Shown here in pieces: positions 34,361-43,494 of a stretch of 64,000 nt of DNA. The stretch's first letter is position 1; each line of letters begins with the position of its first letter. The stretch is taken from NCBI RefSeq assembly GCF_900115675.1, contig NZ_FOXI01000008.1, positions 1 to 64,000 on the forward strand, read 5' to 3'. The notes under the pieces are model-generated. The model saw only the letters and a list, made by a program, of their open reading frames with translations, searched no databases and was not told where the DNA came from. Source of the stretch: Halolamina pelagica. GTDB taxonomy: Archaea > Halobacteriota > Halobacteria > Halobacteriales > Haloferacaceae. The position numbers and the translations under genes are program-made.

Positions 34361-37300
34361 TGGTTGAGTTCTTGATCGAGATTTTTGAAGCCCCGAACGG
34401 TGGTTAGGCCCGCAGCATCGAACTCATCGACGGCGTCTCTGATGGTCGCGAACGACCGTGCCGCCCGCCCGCTGACCCGCTCGCCGATCCGATCGGCGTC
34501 GGCAAGGCTATCCAGGACGTCGAGCGCCGTCTCGCGATTGTTGAAGGCCCAGATTGCGTCGGCGTCCACCGCGCTGAGTTTGTCGTAATCCTCGACCGGG
34601 GCGTGCCGGTTGTTACTCGCGAGCTCTGCTTCGCCGGCCCAGACGAGATCGCCGTCCGCGTCGAAGCCGGCCACGTCCAGTACCGTGCCGTCGTCGGTTT
34701 CGTAGTACGGCTCCACGCGACCGACGTCGTCCCGCTGCTGGAGCCACAGCTCGAGGAGCCGGACGCCAACCTTGTGTGGCGTTTTCTCGCCGAGATCCCC
34801 CGCTCCTGGCCCCGCCTTCAATTCTTTCCCGAGGAGGTCTCGACCGTCTGGGAGGACGGTGTAGTACTTGCGCCCCGCCGCGGAGTCCGCTTCCAGGAGG
34901 TCCTGCTCCGTGAGCCGCTCCACATGGAGGTCGTCGTATTCGTCTCGAAGCTGGCTCATTCTGTCCAGTAGCGTGTACTCGTTGTCCTCTCGGTTCATCA
35001 CGTCGAGGACCCGGTTCAGGAACCGGACGTCGTCACGGCTGAGCCCGCGTTGTCGGAGTTCGTCATCGGGGACGGGTACGCTGCTTTCCTGAACGGGCGT
35101 TGCCCCGTTCTCCGGCTGCGTTGCTTGGTCATCAGCTGGTTCCTCGTCCGTCTCGGTAGTCTGTCCGAACAGGGGACTCATCTCGGACTCGTCTGCATCT
35201 GGGTCGCTGTCCGTTGCGGGCTGGGTGGTCGACGTCGACGCGTCCTCGGTCGTCGATTCGCTGATGAACGCGGATTGCGTCGGGTCGGTTGCTGCATCGC
35301 CGTCGGCAGCCGAGCCCGTCGTTTCGGCCCCCGAACTCCCCCAGCCAGTCTCCTCTGGGGCAGTGCTCGACTCAGTTGGCTCTGTCAGCCCGTACTGGGC
35401 CTGTGTCCGTTCGACCATCCGTGGCCGGGACACGGACTCGAAATGGTCTTCCTGGGGCTCTGTGAGCGGCTGGTCGCTTTCTGGATGCCCCGGCGCAATC
35501 GGGAGCGGCTTCAGCGAAAACGGTGGCGGACCAGTCTCCCCGAACGACGGACTCGGGAGTTGCGCAATCCACTCGCCGCTCGGCAGCGTGTTGATCCGGT
35601 TGCGGAGTTCGGTCGGAGAGAGGTCCTCGTGCGCGAGCGACTCCGCGAGGTCGCGCTCGATCGAGATGTTCCCGATGAGCTTCGTCTTGATGTTGTTCAG
35701 CACCTCGTCGTAGGCCCGCTCATTCCGGTTCCGAACCTGTTCAGGGAACTGCATCACAAGCCCCATACTCAGCCCGAACGACCGGCCCTGCGGCAGTAGC
35801 TGCTCGGAGACCAGCTTCGTCGACGCGACCGGCGCCGCCTCCTCGATGATGAGGTTCGTGAGCTTCTCGTAGTCGGTCTGACCGTCGCGCCGGCGCACCT
35901 GGACGGCATCCCAGAGGTTGCTCAACAGCAGGAGTGTGATTGCGCGCTGTGCCTCCGGCCGGAGGTCGCCGAGGTCGAAGATGATGGTAGCGTCTTCGTC
36001 GAGGAACTCGCGGAAGTCGAAGCGGTTGTCGACGTACTCGCCGGCGTCATTCTGCTCGGGGACGTGGCTGAAGATCCGCCGTAGATGCGCGTCCTCTTTG
36101 AGCTTGTCGAGGCGGTTCCCGACGGCGTCCATCGACACTTGGAACTGGTGGTTGTCCTTCGCGAAGTGGCGCGTCAGCGATTCCTCGATGTTCTGGTTGT
36201 CCGCCGAGACCGGGGGAATCGTCTGATCGCGCTGCATCCGGAGCGCGGCGGCGAAGAGGTCGTCCAGCCCGAACACGTCGTTCCCGTACTCCTCGTCGAA
36301 CAGCGCCTTGATCAGATAGCTCAGAATCTCGTTCGCGACGAACGCCTGCCCGTACTGTTCACGACCCATAATCATCCGGAGGATGTCGTGGAAGTGGTCG
36401 ACCTTGTCCTGAATCGCGTCCTCACGGTTGCGACCGGCCTCGAGCGCGGGCCGGATGTCGAAGAAGGAGAACGCGGGGATGGTCTCCGGGACGCGGAAGT
36501 GGTAGACGTCGTCGAGACCACCGAACCGCTCGTAGTGGCAGCGCAGGTAGTTCTCACACATCCCGTCTCCCTTCGGGTCGACGAGGACGACGGGGCCACC
36601 CGTCGACTCGCGAAGCGAGAGGGCGTCGTTGATGATGGCCTTCGACTTCCCGCCACCAGTCGAGGCGAACCGCCCGTAATGCGTCGGCAACAGATCTGGC
36701 GGGATCCGGATGGGGTCCGGCCGTGGCTCACCATTCTCGTCGAGCGCGTAGCCGATGGCCATCCCGTCCTGGAACTGCTGGATCAGATCCGGATTGGGCC
36801 ACGGAAGCGGGTTCCGACTCTGCTGTTCGGCCCTCGTTCCCCGCGTCCCTTCGACGGTCAACTGTTCGGAGGAGGGGACGAGGACGAAGTTCGCGAGCTC
36901 CGTCCCGCTGAGGACCAGCTCGGGACGGGTCTTCCCTCGTCCCGTCGTCAACTCGCGATTGAGGAGTCGCTGGAGAGCGGCCCGTGCCTTCTTCTCCTTC
37001 GTTTTCTCCCGGAAGCCGCTGTCCCGGAGGCGTTGCCCCTCGACCTCATAGAACGGCCCATCAAGCGGGTCGAACACGGGGAGGAGCGAGTCCATCCGGC
37101 CATCGAGGTCGTCGCGGGTGTTGTCGGTGGGGACGCCGACGGCCCGGATGTTGACCGTGAACGACCGTTTGGCGTTCTTCGCGTCGATGTACTCGATCCG
37201 CTTCTCGACGGCCTCGCTGAGCTGCCGGTCGTCCTGGTCGCTCCGCTGCTCCTCGACCTCGAGCAACGAACCGACGACTTCCTGGAAGAACGTATCCCGG

Positions 37301-38181
37301 CCGTCGACGAGGTCCTCTTTCCGCACCTCCGCGTCGGACTGCCAGCTGGCACGCCGTTGGAAGACGACTTGGAACGCTGTCGGCGCTGTCGCCTCCATCA
37401 GGTGGTCGATTAGCGACGCCAGCGCCGCGCCGGGCTCGTCGACGGACGAGAGATCGCCGTTCGTTTCCTCTGCCGTGAACGGCGTCAGCGAGGTCATCCA
37501 GTCCTGCTTCCGCGACGCGGCGCCACACCACCGAACCCCGAGCGGCGAGACAGCGTCTTGTGCCGGGCGAGCCAGAATCGTTCCCGCCGGTGTCATCGTC
37601 GGCTTCTCGATGGCCCGTCGTTCTTCCTCGTCGTCTGGAAGTGCATCGGGCGGCGCTAGTTCGAGGGCTGAGTCCCCGACAGTAACGTGATGATCGGGGA
37701 CGCTCGTGGCTGCTGTACCGCCGTCGACAACGGGGTCCGCTTCGGCTGGCTCGGAGTCCGCTGATTCCTCGTCGACGATGTCGTACTGTTCTGCCGGGCC
37801 AAACTCGTACTGCAGCCGCCCGGCCTCGTAGTGGTCGACGAATTCCTGCGGTGTGAACTCGACTGGCTGAATGAGCCGAGAGGCGACGTCGACGTCGACG
37901 CGCTCGATGTCGAACGTGCTTGGATAGATGGAGCGGAGACGCTTCTCAAGCGTATCGAGGTGCGCATCGGCCCCGTAGAAGAACTCTACCGGGTCGTCCG
38001 GGCCATCACTGATCGCGAGGAACTCGAATCGGGGTGGTGTCTCACTGTGGAGTGGGTTCAGCTTCGCCCCGAGGCCCGACGAGCCGGGCGTGGTCAGTTT
38101 GTGGAGGCTGTCGAGGACTCGGGGGATGCTCTCCGGGTCAAGCCGCTCGGATGTCGGCGTGACGCGCAGGTACTCAGCCAT
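34357..38181 (-). CDS. VirD4/TraG-type coupling ATPase with nuclease-like C-terminus
   Basis: 1274 residues. Divergent N-terminal part; central RecA-like motor with YGRFASTGGGKSKAIIND (Walker A, near residue 508), VLVDPKGDGMCENYLRCHYE and LIIEEAAPVAS (Walker B-like, near residue 785); then a Ser/Thr/Asp-rich linker (about 910-1040). The tail (about 1050-1274) has a winged-helix-like part and LDVAGFDADGDLVWAGEAEL, resembling the acidic core of PD-(D/E)xK nucleases. Coupling proteins recruit DNA to a type IV secretion channel. No separate relaxase is visible, so this tail could process DNA. Overlaps virB4 by 8 nt and the PriS-like gene by ATGA. Confidence 0.85.
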   Translation of the reverse strand: MAEYLRVTPTSERLDPESIPRVLDSLHKLTTPGSSGLGAKLNPLHSETPPRFEFLAISDGPDDPVEFFYGADAHLDTLEKRLRSIYPSTFDIERVDVDVASRLIQPVEFTPQEFVDHYEAGRLQYEFGPAEQYDIVDEESADSEPAEADPVVDGGTAATSVPDHHVTVGDSALELAPPDALPDDEEERRAIEKPTMTPAGTILARPAQDAVSPLGVRWCGAASRKQDWMTSLTPFTAEETNGDLSSVDEPGAALASLIDHLMEATAPTAFQVVFQRRASWQSDAEVRKEDLVDGRDTFFQEVVGSLLEVEEQRSDQDDRQLSEAVEKRIEYIDAKNAKRSFTVNIRAVGVPTDNTRDDLDGRMDSLLPVFDPLDGPFYEVEGQRLRDSGFREKTKEKKARAALQRLLNRELTTGRGKTRPELVLSGTELANFVLVPSSEQLTVEGTRGTRAEQQSRNPLPWPNPDLIQQFQDGMAIGYALDENGEPRPDPIRIPPDLLPTHYGRFASTGGGKSKAIINDALSLRESTGGPVVLVDPKGDGMCENYLRCHYERFGGLDDVYHFRVPETIPAFSFFDIRPALEAGRNREDAIQDKVDHFHDILRMIMGREQYGQAFVANEILSYLIKALFDEEYGNDVFGLDDLFAAALRMQRDQTIPPVSADNQNIEESLTRHFAKDNHQFQVSMDAVGNRLDKLKEDAHLRRIFSHVPEQNDAGEYVDNRFDFREFLDEDATIIFDLGDLRPEAQRAITLLLLSNLWDAVQVRRRDGQTDYEKLTNLIIEEAAPVASTKLVSEQLLPQGRSFGLSMGLVMQFPEQVRNRNERAYDEVLNNIKTKLIGNISIERDLAESLAHEDLSPTELRNRINTLPSGEWIAQLPSPSFGETGPPPFSLKPLPIAPGHPESDQPLTEPQEDHFESVSRPRMVERTQAQYGLTEPTESSTAPEETGWGSSGAETTGSAADGDAATDPTQSAFISESTTEDASTSTTQPATDSDPDADESEMSPLFGQTTETDEEPADDQATQPENGATPVQESSVPVPDDELRQRGLSRDDVRFLNRVLDVMNREDNEYTLLDRMSQLRDEYDDLHVERLTEQDLLEADSAAGRKYYTVLPDGRDLLGKELKAGPGAGDLGEKTPHKVGVRLLELWLQQRDDVGRVEPYYETDDGTVLDVAGFDADGDLVWAGEAELASNNRHAPVEDYDKLSAVDADAIWAFNNRETALDVLDSLADADRIGERVSGRAARSFATIRDAVDEFDAAGLTTVRGFKNLDQELNQ

Positions 38182-40399
38182 CGTTGGTGTCCTCCGTTGA
38201 CCCGCCGTCTGGCTCAGCTTCGACGGCGTCTGATTCCTCGTTCAGTTCGCTCGTTTCGTTCGTTCCGTTCGTTGCTCGGTGTTCGAGCTCTTCCTGGAAC
38301 TCCTGCATCTCGGTCTCGACGGCGTCGTCGCCGGCGCCGGGCAGCGAGGACCGGATCTGTGAGGTCGGGTCGAAGTCGATGACCTGCTTCTCCTTGGGCA
38401 TCGCTTTGACCTGGATACCGCGCCACTCGCCGTCGACGCCCACGAGGGCCTCGGAGAAGCCGGCGTCCTCGTTGCCCGGCACGGCGTCCTGGACGAACCG
38501 CATCTGCGCGTAGTTCAGCCCGAACTCGTCGGCCCACTCCTCGTCCATCCCGTCGAGGCGGTGGAACTGCTTGACTGCACACTGATCCAGGATCGCCTCG
38601 GATTCGGCGTGCTCGAAGAACTCGTCGACCGTCTGCGTGACCAGCCGGATCGAGAGGTCGTGGTGGCGGTGGTGACGGAACACCGTTTCAAGAAACGCCA
38701 GGCTCGCGGCGTCCTGCATGATGTACCGCGCCTCGTCGATGTAGAACACGACCTCCTTCTCCGAGACTTTCGCCCGCTCGTAGACGAGCGAGATGAGCAA
38801 CTGCATCGTCAGCGCCGTGCTGCTGTCGACGCTGCCCTCCTGCTGGGCGAGATCGAGGTAGATAACCTTCTCGTCCCGAATGTCGAAGTCGGACTCTTGG
38901 CCGAGGTTGGCGTGCCGACCGTCGTCCTCGAAGGGGCGGAGCTGGTCGAGTAGCCACGTCGCGTCTTCCTTGATCTTCCCCGCCTCCTCGTCGGACCGGA
39001 CGACGAACTCCTCGGGGTCGTCAACCATGTCCTCGAAGACGTCCATCATATCCTGAATCGTCGGGCTCGGGTTGCCGTGCGTCGAGATGTCGTCGGTAAT
39101 CCCGTTTCGCTTGTACGCCCGCTTGAGCCCGAGTTCGAGTGTCGTCCGGCGGTCGCCCAGCGAGATGCCGCGGAGGGCGAAGAAGTTCGTCAGGAAGCTC
39201 ATCGCGTCGTCGAGCTTCTCGTTGAACGGGCTGGCGTCCTCGCCCATCGCCCGCTGGACGTGCTCGGGCGTCTCCCGAATCTCCAAGGGGTTCAGCCCGA
39301 GTGTCCCGCCGACAGTGATGCGTTTGGCATCGAGCGCTTCGGCGACGCCGGCCCAGTTATTCAGCGGCTCGAGGATGATGCCGATACGGTCCTTACTCTG
39401 CTCGATCGACCGGATGAAGTTCTGCTTCGAACTGAACGACTTCCCCGAACCCGTGTCGCCGACGGTGAACATCGCGTACCCGTTGTCCCGCGCGAACGGG
39501 TCGATGACCACGGGACTCTGGTTGTCCTTGTGAATCCCGAACTCGACGCCACCCTCCTCGAGAATCGTCGCGTTGTGCGGCGAGGACAGCAGCGCGCCGA
39601 CGGCGCCGCCGAGCGCAATCGACGTCCGCCCGAACTCGTTGTCGCCGATGGGCGCGGCGGACTGAAGGGCGAGGTCCTGCCGACAGATTGCCGTCTTCGG
39701 CGTGAGGTTCGCCGGGTCGTCGCGGAGCGCGCTCTTGACCTTCTGGACGGCGTCGCGGAGGTCCTCCTTCTCGTCGGCCCGGACCGTGATGAACATCCCC
39801 TGGTCGAAGACATTCGCGCCGTTCTCGACGGCCTTGTACGTCGCTGCGGCCTCGTTGGCGCGTTCCTGTAGGTAGGCACTCCGCACGCTCTGTTCAAGGT
39901 CAGCGTCCACCTGAAGGTCGTCAGCGATATCCTGCAGTTCGTTCCGCGCCCGCTCCTGGTTCTTCGGCGTGATGTGGGCCGTCAAATCGAACTGCACGTC
40001 CGTCATCTCGAAGAGCTCGGAGAGGTAGCCGTCGTTGGGGTAGTCCGGGTAGTCAGCGATGTACAGCGTCGTCGTCCACTGCTCGCCGACCCGTGCGGCT
40101 CGCGTTTCCCACTCGGCGGCAGCCGGCGCGGTCACCGTCTTGTGTGATTCGGCGATGTCGTCGAGGAGCTGGCGTTCGGCCTCGCCCTGTTCGAGTGTCT
40201 CCTCGTCGAGTACGTCGGAGAACTCGACTTCTTCCGTGTCGTCTTCGGTGTACCAGTCCCAGAGGAGTTTCCCACCGATACCGAGCAGGCCAACGATGAG
40301 GAGATAGAGCGCTGCGCCCTCCGTAGAGGTCGGACTGGAGAGCCACCTGACGAGCTGACTGCCCACGCCGCCTCCCGCTTGAAGGATCGCGCTACGCAT
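38174..40399 (-). CDS. VirB4-type conjugation ATPase
   Basis: About 741 residues from ATG 40399. One hydrophobic helix near the N-terminus (LYLLIVGLLGIGGKLLW), then a VirB4/TraC-like domain with Walker A TVGDTGSGKSFSSKQNF near residue 320, RIGIILEPLNNWAGVAEAL, Walker B VVFYIDEARYIMQDA near residue 566 and RLVTQTVDEFFEHAESEAIL. VirB4 powers assembly of the T4SS. A Shine-Dalgarno GGGAGG at 40409-40414 spaced 9 nt supports ATG 40399 over ATG 40408. The end codes an Asn/Thr/Glu-rich tail made of a 9-bp repeat. Confidence 0.87.
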   Translation of the reverse strand: MRSAILQAGGGVGSQLVRWLSSPTSTEGAALYLLIVGLLGIGGKLLWDWYTEDDTEEVEFSDVLDEETLEQGEAERQLLDDIAESHKTVTAPAAAEWETRAARVGEQWTTTLYIADYPDYPNDGYLSELFEMTDVQFDLTAHITPKNQERARNELQDIADDLQVDADLEQSVRSAYLQERANEAAATYKAVENGANVFDQGMFITVRADEKEDLRDAVQKVKSALRDDPANLTPKTAICRQDLALQSAAPIGDNEFGRTSIALGGAVGALLSSPHNATILEEGGVEFGIHKDNQSPVVIDPFARDNGYAMFTVGDTGSGKSFSSKQNFIRSIEQSKDRIGIILEPLNNWAGVAEALDAKRITVGGTLGLNPLEIRETPEHVQRAMGEDASPFNEKLDDAMSFLTNFFALRGISLGDRRTTLELGLKRAYKRNGITDDISTHGNPSPTIQDMMDVFEDMVDDPEEFVVRSDEEAGKIKEDATWLLDQLRPFEDDGRHANLGQESDFDIRDEKVIYLDLAQQEGSVDSSTALTMQLLISLVYERAKVSEKEVVFYIDEARYIMQDAASLAFLETVFRHHRHHDLSIRLVTQTVDEFFEHAESEAILDQCAVKQFHRLDGMDEEWADEFGLNYAQMRFVQDAVPGNEDAGFSEALVGVDGEWRGIQVKAMPKEKQVIDFDPTSQIRSSLPGAGDDAVETEMQEFQEELEHRATNGTNETSELNEESDAVEAEPDGGSTEDTNDG
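38239..38273. repeat. 9-bp-periodic CGTT array inside the virB4 3' end
   Basis: CGTT or CGCT recurs at 38239, 38248, 38257 and 38266 and, in a second phase, at 38252, 38261 and 38270. On the coding strand this gives the tail ATNGTNETSELNEE. The same 9-bp rhythm marks the partition region at 55.5-56.8 kb. Confidence 0.5.
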
Positions 40400-41513
40400 C
40401 GAACGCATCCTCCCGGCGCGACTGGCCGATGATCGGCTGTTCGCGAACGACACGCTCTGCCTCGTCGTAGTCGTGTTCGCGACCGTTCCAGAAGTCCATA
40501 TTCAGGACGAACAGTTCGACCGTGCTGAGCCGCCGTGCGGACCATCCGGACGCCTGCTGGATGAACTCGGATCGCACGTCGTTCACCCGACTGTCGAGCT
40601 TCTCGAACATCTGTGCGCGACGTTCGACGTCGGTGAGGTCCTCGCGACGGGTGACGAACGGGTTGAACAGGAAGCCGATGACGGGAAACTGCGTCAGCTT
40701 CTCGGCGGGCGTGCCCTCGTCGCGGAAGCGGTCGTAGACCTCCAACGGGCTGACCTGGACGCCGATGTAGTATCGCACCTGCTGGATGCCGCGCTCCCGC
40801 ATCTCCTTCGGCCGGGTCTCCCGGTACTCCTCGAGGAGTTCCTTGAAGATCGGATTCTCCGTGACGTCCTCGTCGTTGAGGCGGTCCTCGATGTTCTCCG
40901 TGATCTGCTCCACCGGGAATGAGCGGGTTGTGGCGTGGAGTTTGAGCTTCGAATCCAGCTCTTTGTTGGCGAAGTCCTCGCCGGCGTCTTGGAGCTGTGC
41001 CCAGTCGTCGGACATCGCGAAGTCCATGTTGTCCGGGTCGATCTCGATGAACGCCTCCATCGTCCCGTCGGCCCGCTGAATGGCTCTTGCGCCCGGCCAC
41101 GCTCGCTCGATGTTCGTGAGGTCCTGCGTACGTTCGTCCGGCTTGAAGGGCGTGTAGTTCGCCAGACCGCCCTCATTCCGCTCTGTCTCGTTGGTACTCC
41201 CATCAGCGTCTTCGGGAGCACTGAAGGTAATCTGCGGCCGTTTGACGTACCGATAGACGTCCTTGGTCCACGTCCACGCGTTCAGGTGATCGGGAGAGAC
41301 GTAGACGATGGCAACGCCAAAGCCGAAGCCGCCGGCGACGAACGGAAGTGCGAGCGATTCGATCCCCGTGAGGCCGGCGATGAATAGGCCGACGATCGGA
41401 AAGGCGATCAGGACGCCGACGTCACCCTCCTCAATGTTGAGGTAGGGGATGCGACTCTCCTCGCCGAACTGGTCCATGATGCGCCGTGCGGCTGCGTCTT
41501 GATCTATCGACAT
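40392..41513 (-). CDS. Conjugation membrane protein (haloarchaeal T4SS component)
   Basis: 373 residues with two hydrophobic segments near the N-terminus (GVLIAFPIVGLFIAGLTG and LALPFVAGGFGFGVAIVYV at about 33-72), the rest cytoplasmic and acidic. It overlaps virB4 by 8 nt and sits next to the VirB6-like gene, the position of VirB3/PrgI-like proteins in other systems; the large C-terminal domain (SPLEVYDRFRDEGTPAEKL) may be a VirB4-associated platform. No named family is certain. Confidence 0.8.
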   Translation of the reverse strand: MSIDQDAAARRIMDQFGEESRIPYLNIEEGDVGVLIAFPIVGLFIAGLTGIESLALPFVAGGFGFGVAIVYVSPDHLNAWTWTKDVYRYVKRPQITFSAPEDADGSTNETERNEGGLANYTPFKPDERTQDLTNIERAWPGARAIQRADGTMEAFIEIDPDNMDFAMSDDWAQLQDAGEDFANKELDSKLKLHATTRSFPVEQITENIEDRLNDEDVTENPIFKELLEEYRETRPKEMRERGIQQVRYYIGVQVSPLEVYDRFRDEGTPAEKLTQFPVIGFLFNPFVTRREDLTDVERRAQMFEKLDSRVNDVRSEFIQQASGWSARRLSTVELFVLNMDFWNGREHDYDEAERVVREQPIIGQSRREDAFDA

Positions 41514-41515
41514 TG

Positions 41516-42631
41516 TTAGTGGATACCTCTATCAAAGTCCATTCCGCGTTCCTCACCCGCTGTATCCGACGTAGTACCACCAGGGTCGTTCTCGGTCCGT
41601 CGGTATGAGGGCGTACTATCTCCACCCTCACCATGACCGCCTTGGGCCGCAGCTTTCTGTGCAACGGCATGGCCGGCTGCGGCTTTCGGCCCCCACCGAG
41701 CAGCGGTTGTCGCGACGCCGGCACCCCCAACATACGCACCGGCAGCTACGCCGCCGATGAGGGCTGCGCCCTTGGTGGCGCCGCCGATAACTTTCGCCGT
41801 CAGCGGGGTTGCGTATTTGAACGTCTTCCAAGTGATATAGAGCGCGATAAGCGGCAGTGACGCGGCAACCAGGTACTTCAGAAACGCACTATTTGGCGTG
41901 AGGGCCCCTTCCGAATACAGCAAATCGTATCCTTTGAACACGACTGCTGCTGGGAGGGGTAGAACCGCCAAAGGAACAAACCGCTTGGAGAATCCCATCG
42001 CGATGTCCGAAAGGACTGGGACATTACCATAGGCGAGAGCAAACGCTATCGGCATCCCGTAGACATACACGTAAAGCAATACCTCTCGAATATAGTAGAG
42101 GGCCTCAAGTGCCCACATCGAGAGGCCACCAACAATTGCGAACACGAATGCAAGCCCGGGATTGGTCAGAGATTCTTTGAGAAAATTCAGCATCGCATCA
42201 CCCAGGGTTTCGAGACTCGGCATCAATGCGATGGTGAACCCGTCGACGATGTAGAGACCAAGAACACTGACCCAGTACCAGCTGATGATAAGAAACGCGC
42301 CAACCCACGCAGTCTTCTTTGTCCGTCTCGCTTCGTATACACTTCCGATATTGAATATCCGAACTGTGTGTCGCCCTTGAATACACATCACCAGAAGGAG
42401 TAATGAGATGAGCATAATCTCACCTCCGACCAACGCATCCCGAATTGCAGGCCAGGGTCCGTTTGTTGGCGCACCAAAGACAAATGCACCGTCGGTTTCG
42501 GGCGTTGGAGTCCCGAACATCTCCTCAGTGAGGGTTTCATAACCAGTGTTCAATCCCTCCATGAAGAGGGAGATCACCCAATCGACGACGTCTTTGAACC
42601 CCTCTAGGACGACATCAATCAGGTCCACCAT
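41516..42631 (-). CDS. VirB6/TrbL-like polytopic channel protein
   Basis: 371 residues with about six to seven membrane segments between residues 60 and 270 (LISLLLLVMCIQG, AWVGAFLIISWYWVSVLGLY, LAFVFAIVGGLSMWALEAL, YLVAASLPLIALYITW), a Gly/Ala-rich ATKGAALIGGVAAGAYVGGA part, and a polar tail. Size, topology and the C-terminal Gly/Ala-rich tail match VirB6/TrbL inner-channel proteins. GC is lower than in the ATPases. Two nt separate it from the next gene on each side of the operon. Confidence 0.8.
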   Translation of the reverse strand: MVDLIDVVLEGFKDVVDWVISLFMEGLNTGYETLTEEMFGTPTPETDGAFVFGAPTNGPWPAIRDALVGGEIMLISLLLLVMCIQGRHTVRIFNIGSVYEARRTKKTAWVGAFLIISWYWVSVLGLYIVDGFTIALMPSLETLGDAMLNFLKESLTNPGLAFVFAIVGGLSMWALEALYYIREVLLYVYVYGMPIAFALAYGNVPVLSDIAMGFSKRFVPLAVLPLPAAVVFKGYDLLYSEGALTPNSAFLKYLVAASLPLIALYITWKTFKYATPLTAKVIGGATKGAALIGGVAAGAYVGGAGVATTAARWGPKAAAGHAVAQKAAAQGGHGEGGDSTPSYRRTENDPGGTTSDTAGEERGMDFDRGIH

Positions 42632-42633
42632 AG

Positions 42634-43494
42634 TTAGTCCTCACTAATCGTAATCTCGCAATTATCGAATTCCTCTGACGCGGAGTAGTGGATACTGTAA
42701 GTATTGGAAACTCGGTTTGTCCCCACTCGTGTTTCTATAATGACTTCGAAGCTCCCGGTTTGTTCTTCGCTCTCACACGAAGTCCCCTCACCTCGAACGA
42801 ACGCAAACGGTGAACGGTAACTGTACAGTGTGAGCTGCTCTCCCGGTTCTATGACTACCTCGTCAACCTCTGTATCTTCTTCTGGATCGTATATGCCACT
42901 GACATCATCGTTTTCATCATAGTTCGTCCCTTCCTCATCCGAGGGATATGGAACATCTCCAATAAAGAGGAGCTGCGTGATCGCATCCGGGCCATTCCCT
43001 TGGTTTTCAACAGATACGAAGGCCTCTTTTGAGATTTTATCACTCGAGCTATTCCACATCTTTTCAGGCTGATTCTTCCCGATCCCCATCTCCACGATGC
43101 TAAGATTCGGCTGAACGGACAGAGCGGACTCTTGCACAGTTTCTTCGCCCTCTAGTGCGAGAACGCGATACTCGCCTGGAGCGTATGACGTTCCAATCTC
43201 AAACGAAACCTGCTGTGCTCCTGTCGCTACGTCACGTTGACCGAACAATTCTCCATTCGGCTGGATGAGATTGACTTGGCTGACATCGGTGTCTTCCGAG
43301 AGTTCCACCACGACCGTTGTCCCATCAACAGCAACGCGCTGAAGTGGACCTTGGTCATTTTGAGATGGAGACCCATTACTGGGTGTTCCGGAGCTCTCAT
43401 TTGTATTCATACACCCAGCAAGGGTTGTGAGTGCGGCGCCGGCGACTGTTCGGAGGGCGGTTCGCCTACTGATGGGTGGGGTATCTCGTGTCAT
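42634..43494 (-). CDS. Tat-exported lipoprotein of the conjugation operon
   Basis: 286 residues with a twin-arginine signal SRRTALRTVAGAALTTLAGC (residues about 9-28) ending in a lipobox Cys, then a Ser/Asn/Gly-rich linker, and a beta-rich domain with GEYRVLALEGEE and PGEQLTLYSYRSPFA. Outward-facing and anchored by lipid. No family is recognised. Its ATGA overlap with the gene upstream and 2-nt gap to the channel gene place it among the surface parts of the transfer apparatus. Confidence 0.8.
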   Translation of the reverse strand: MTRDTPPISRRTALRTVAGAALTTLAGCMNTNESSGTPSNGSPSQNDQGPLQRVAVDGTTVVVELSEDTDVSQVNLIQPNGELFGQRDVATGAQQVSFEIGTSYAPGEYRVLALEGEETVQESALSVQPNLSIVEMGIGKNQPEKMWNSSSDKISKEAFVSVENQGNGPDAITQLLFIGDVPYPSDEEGTNYDENDDVSGIYDPEEDTEVDEVVIEPGEQLTLYSYRSPFAFVRGEGTSCESEEQTGSFEVIIETRVGTNRVSNTYSIHYSASEEFDNCEITISED

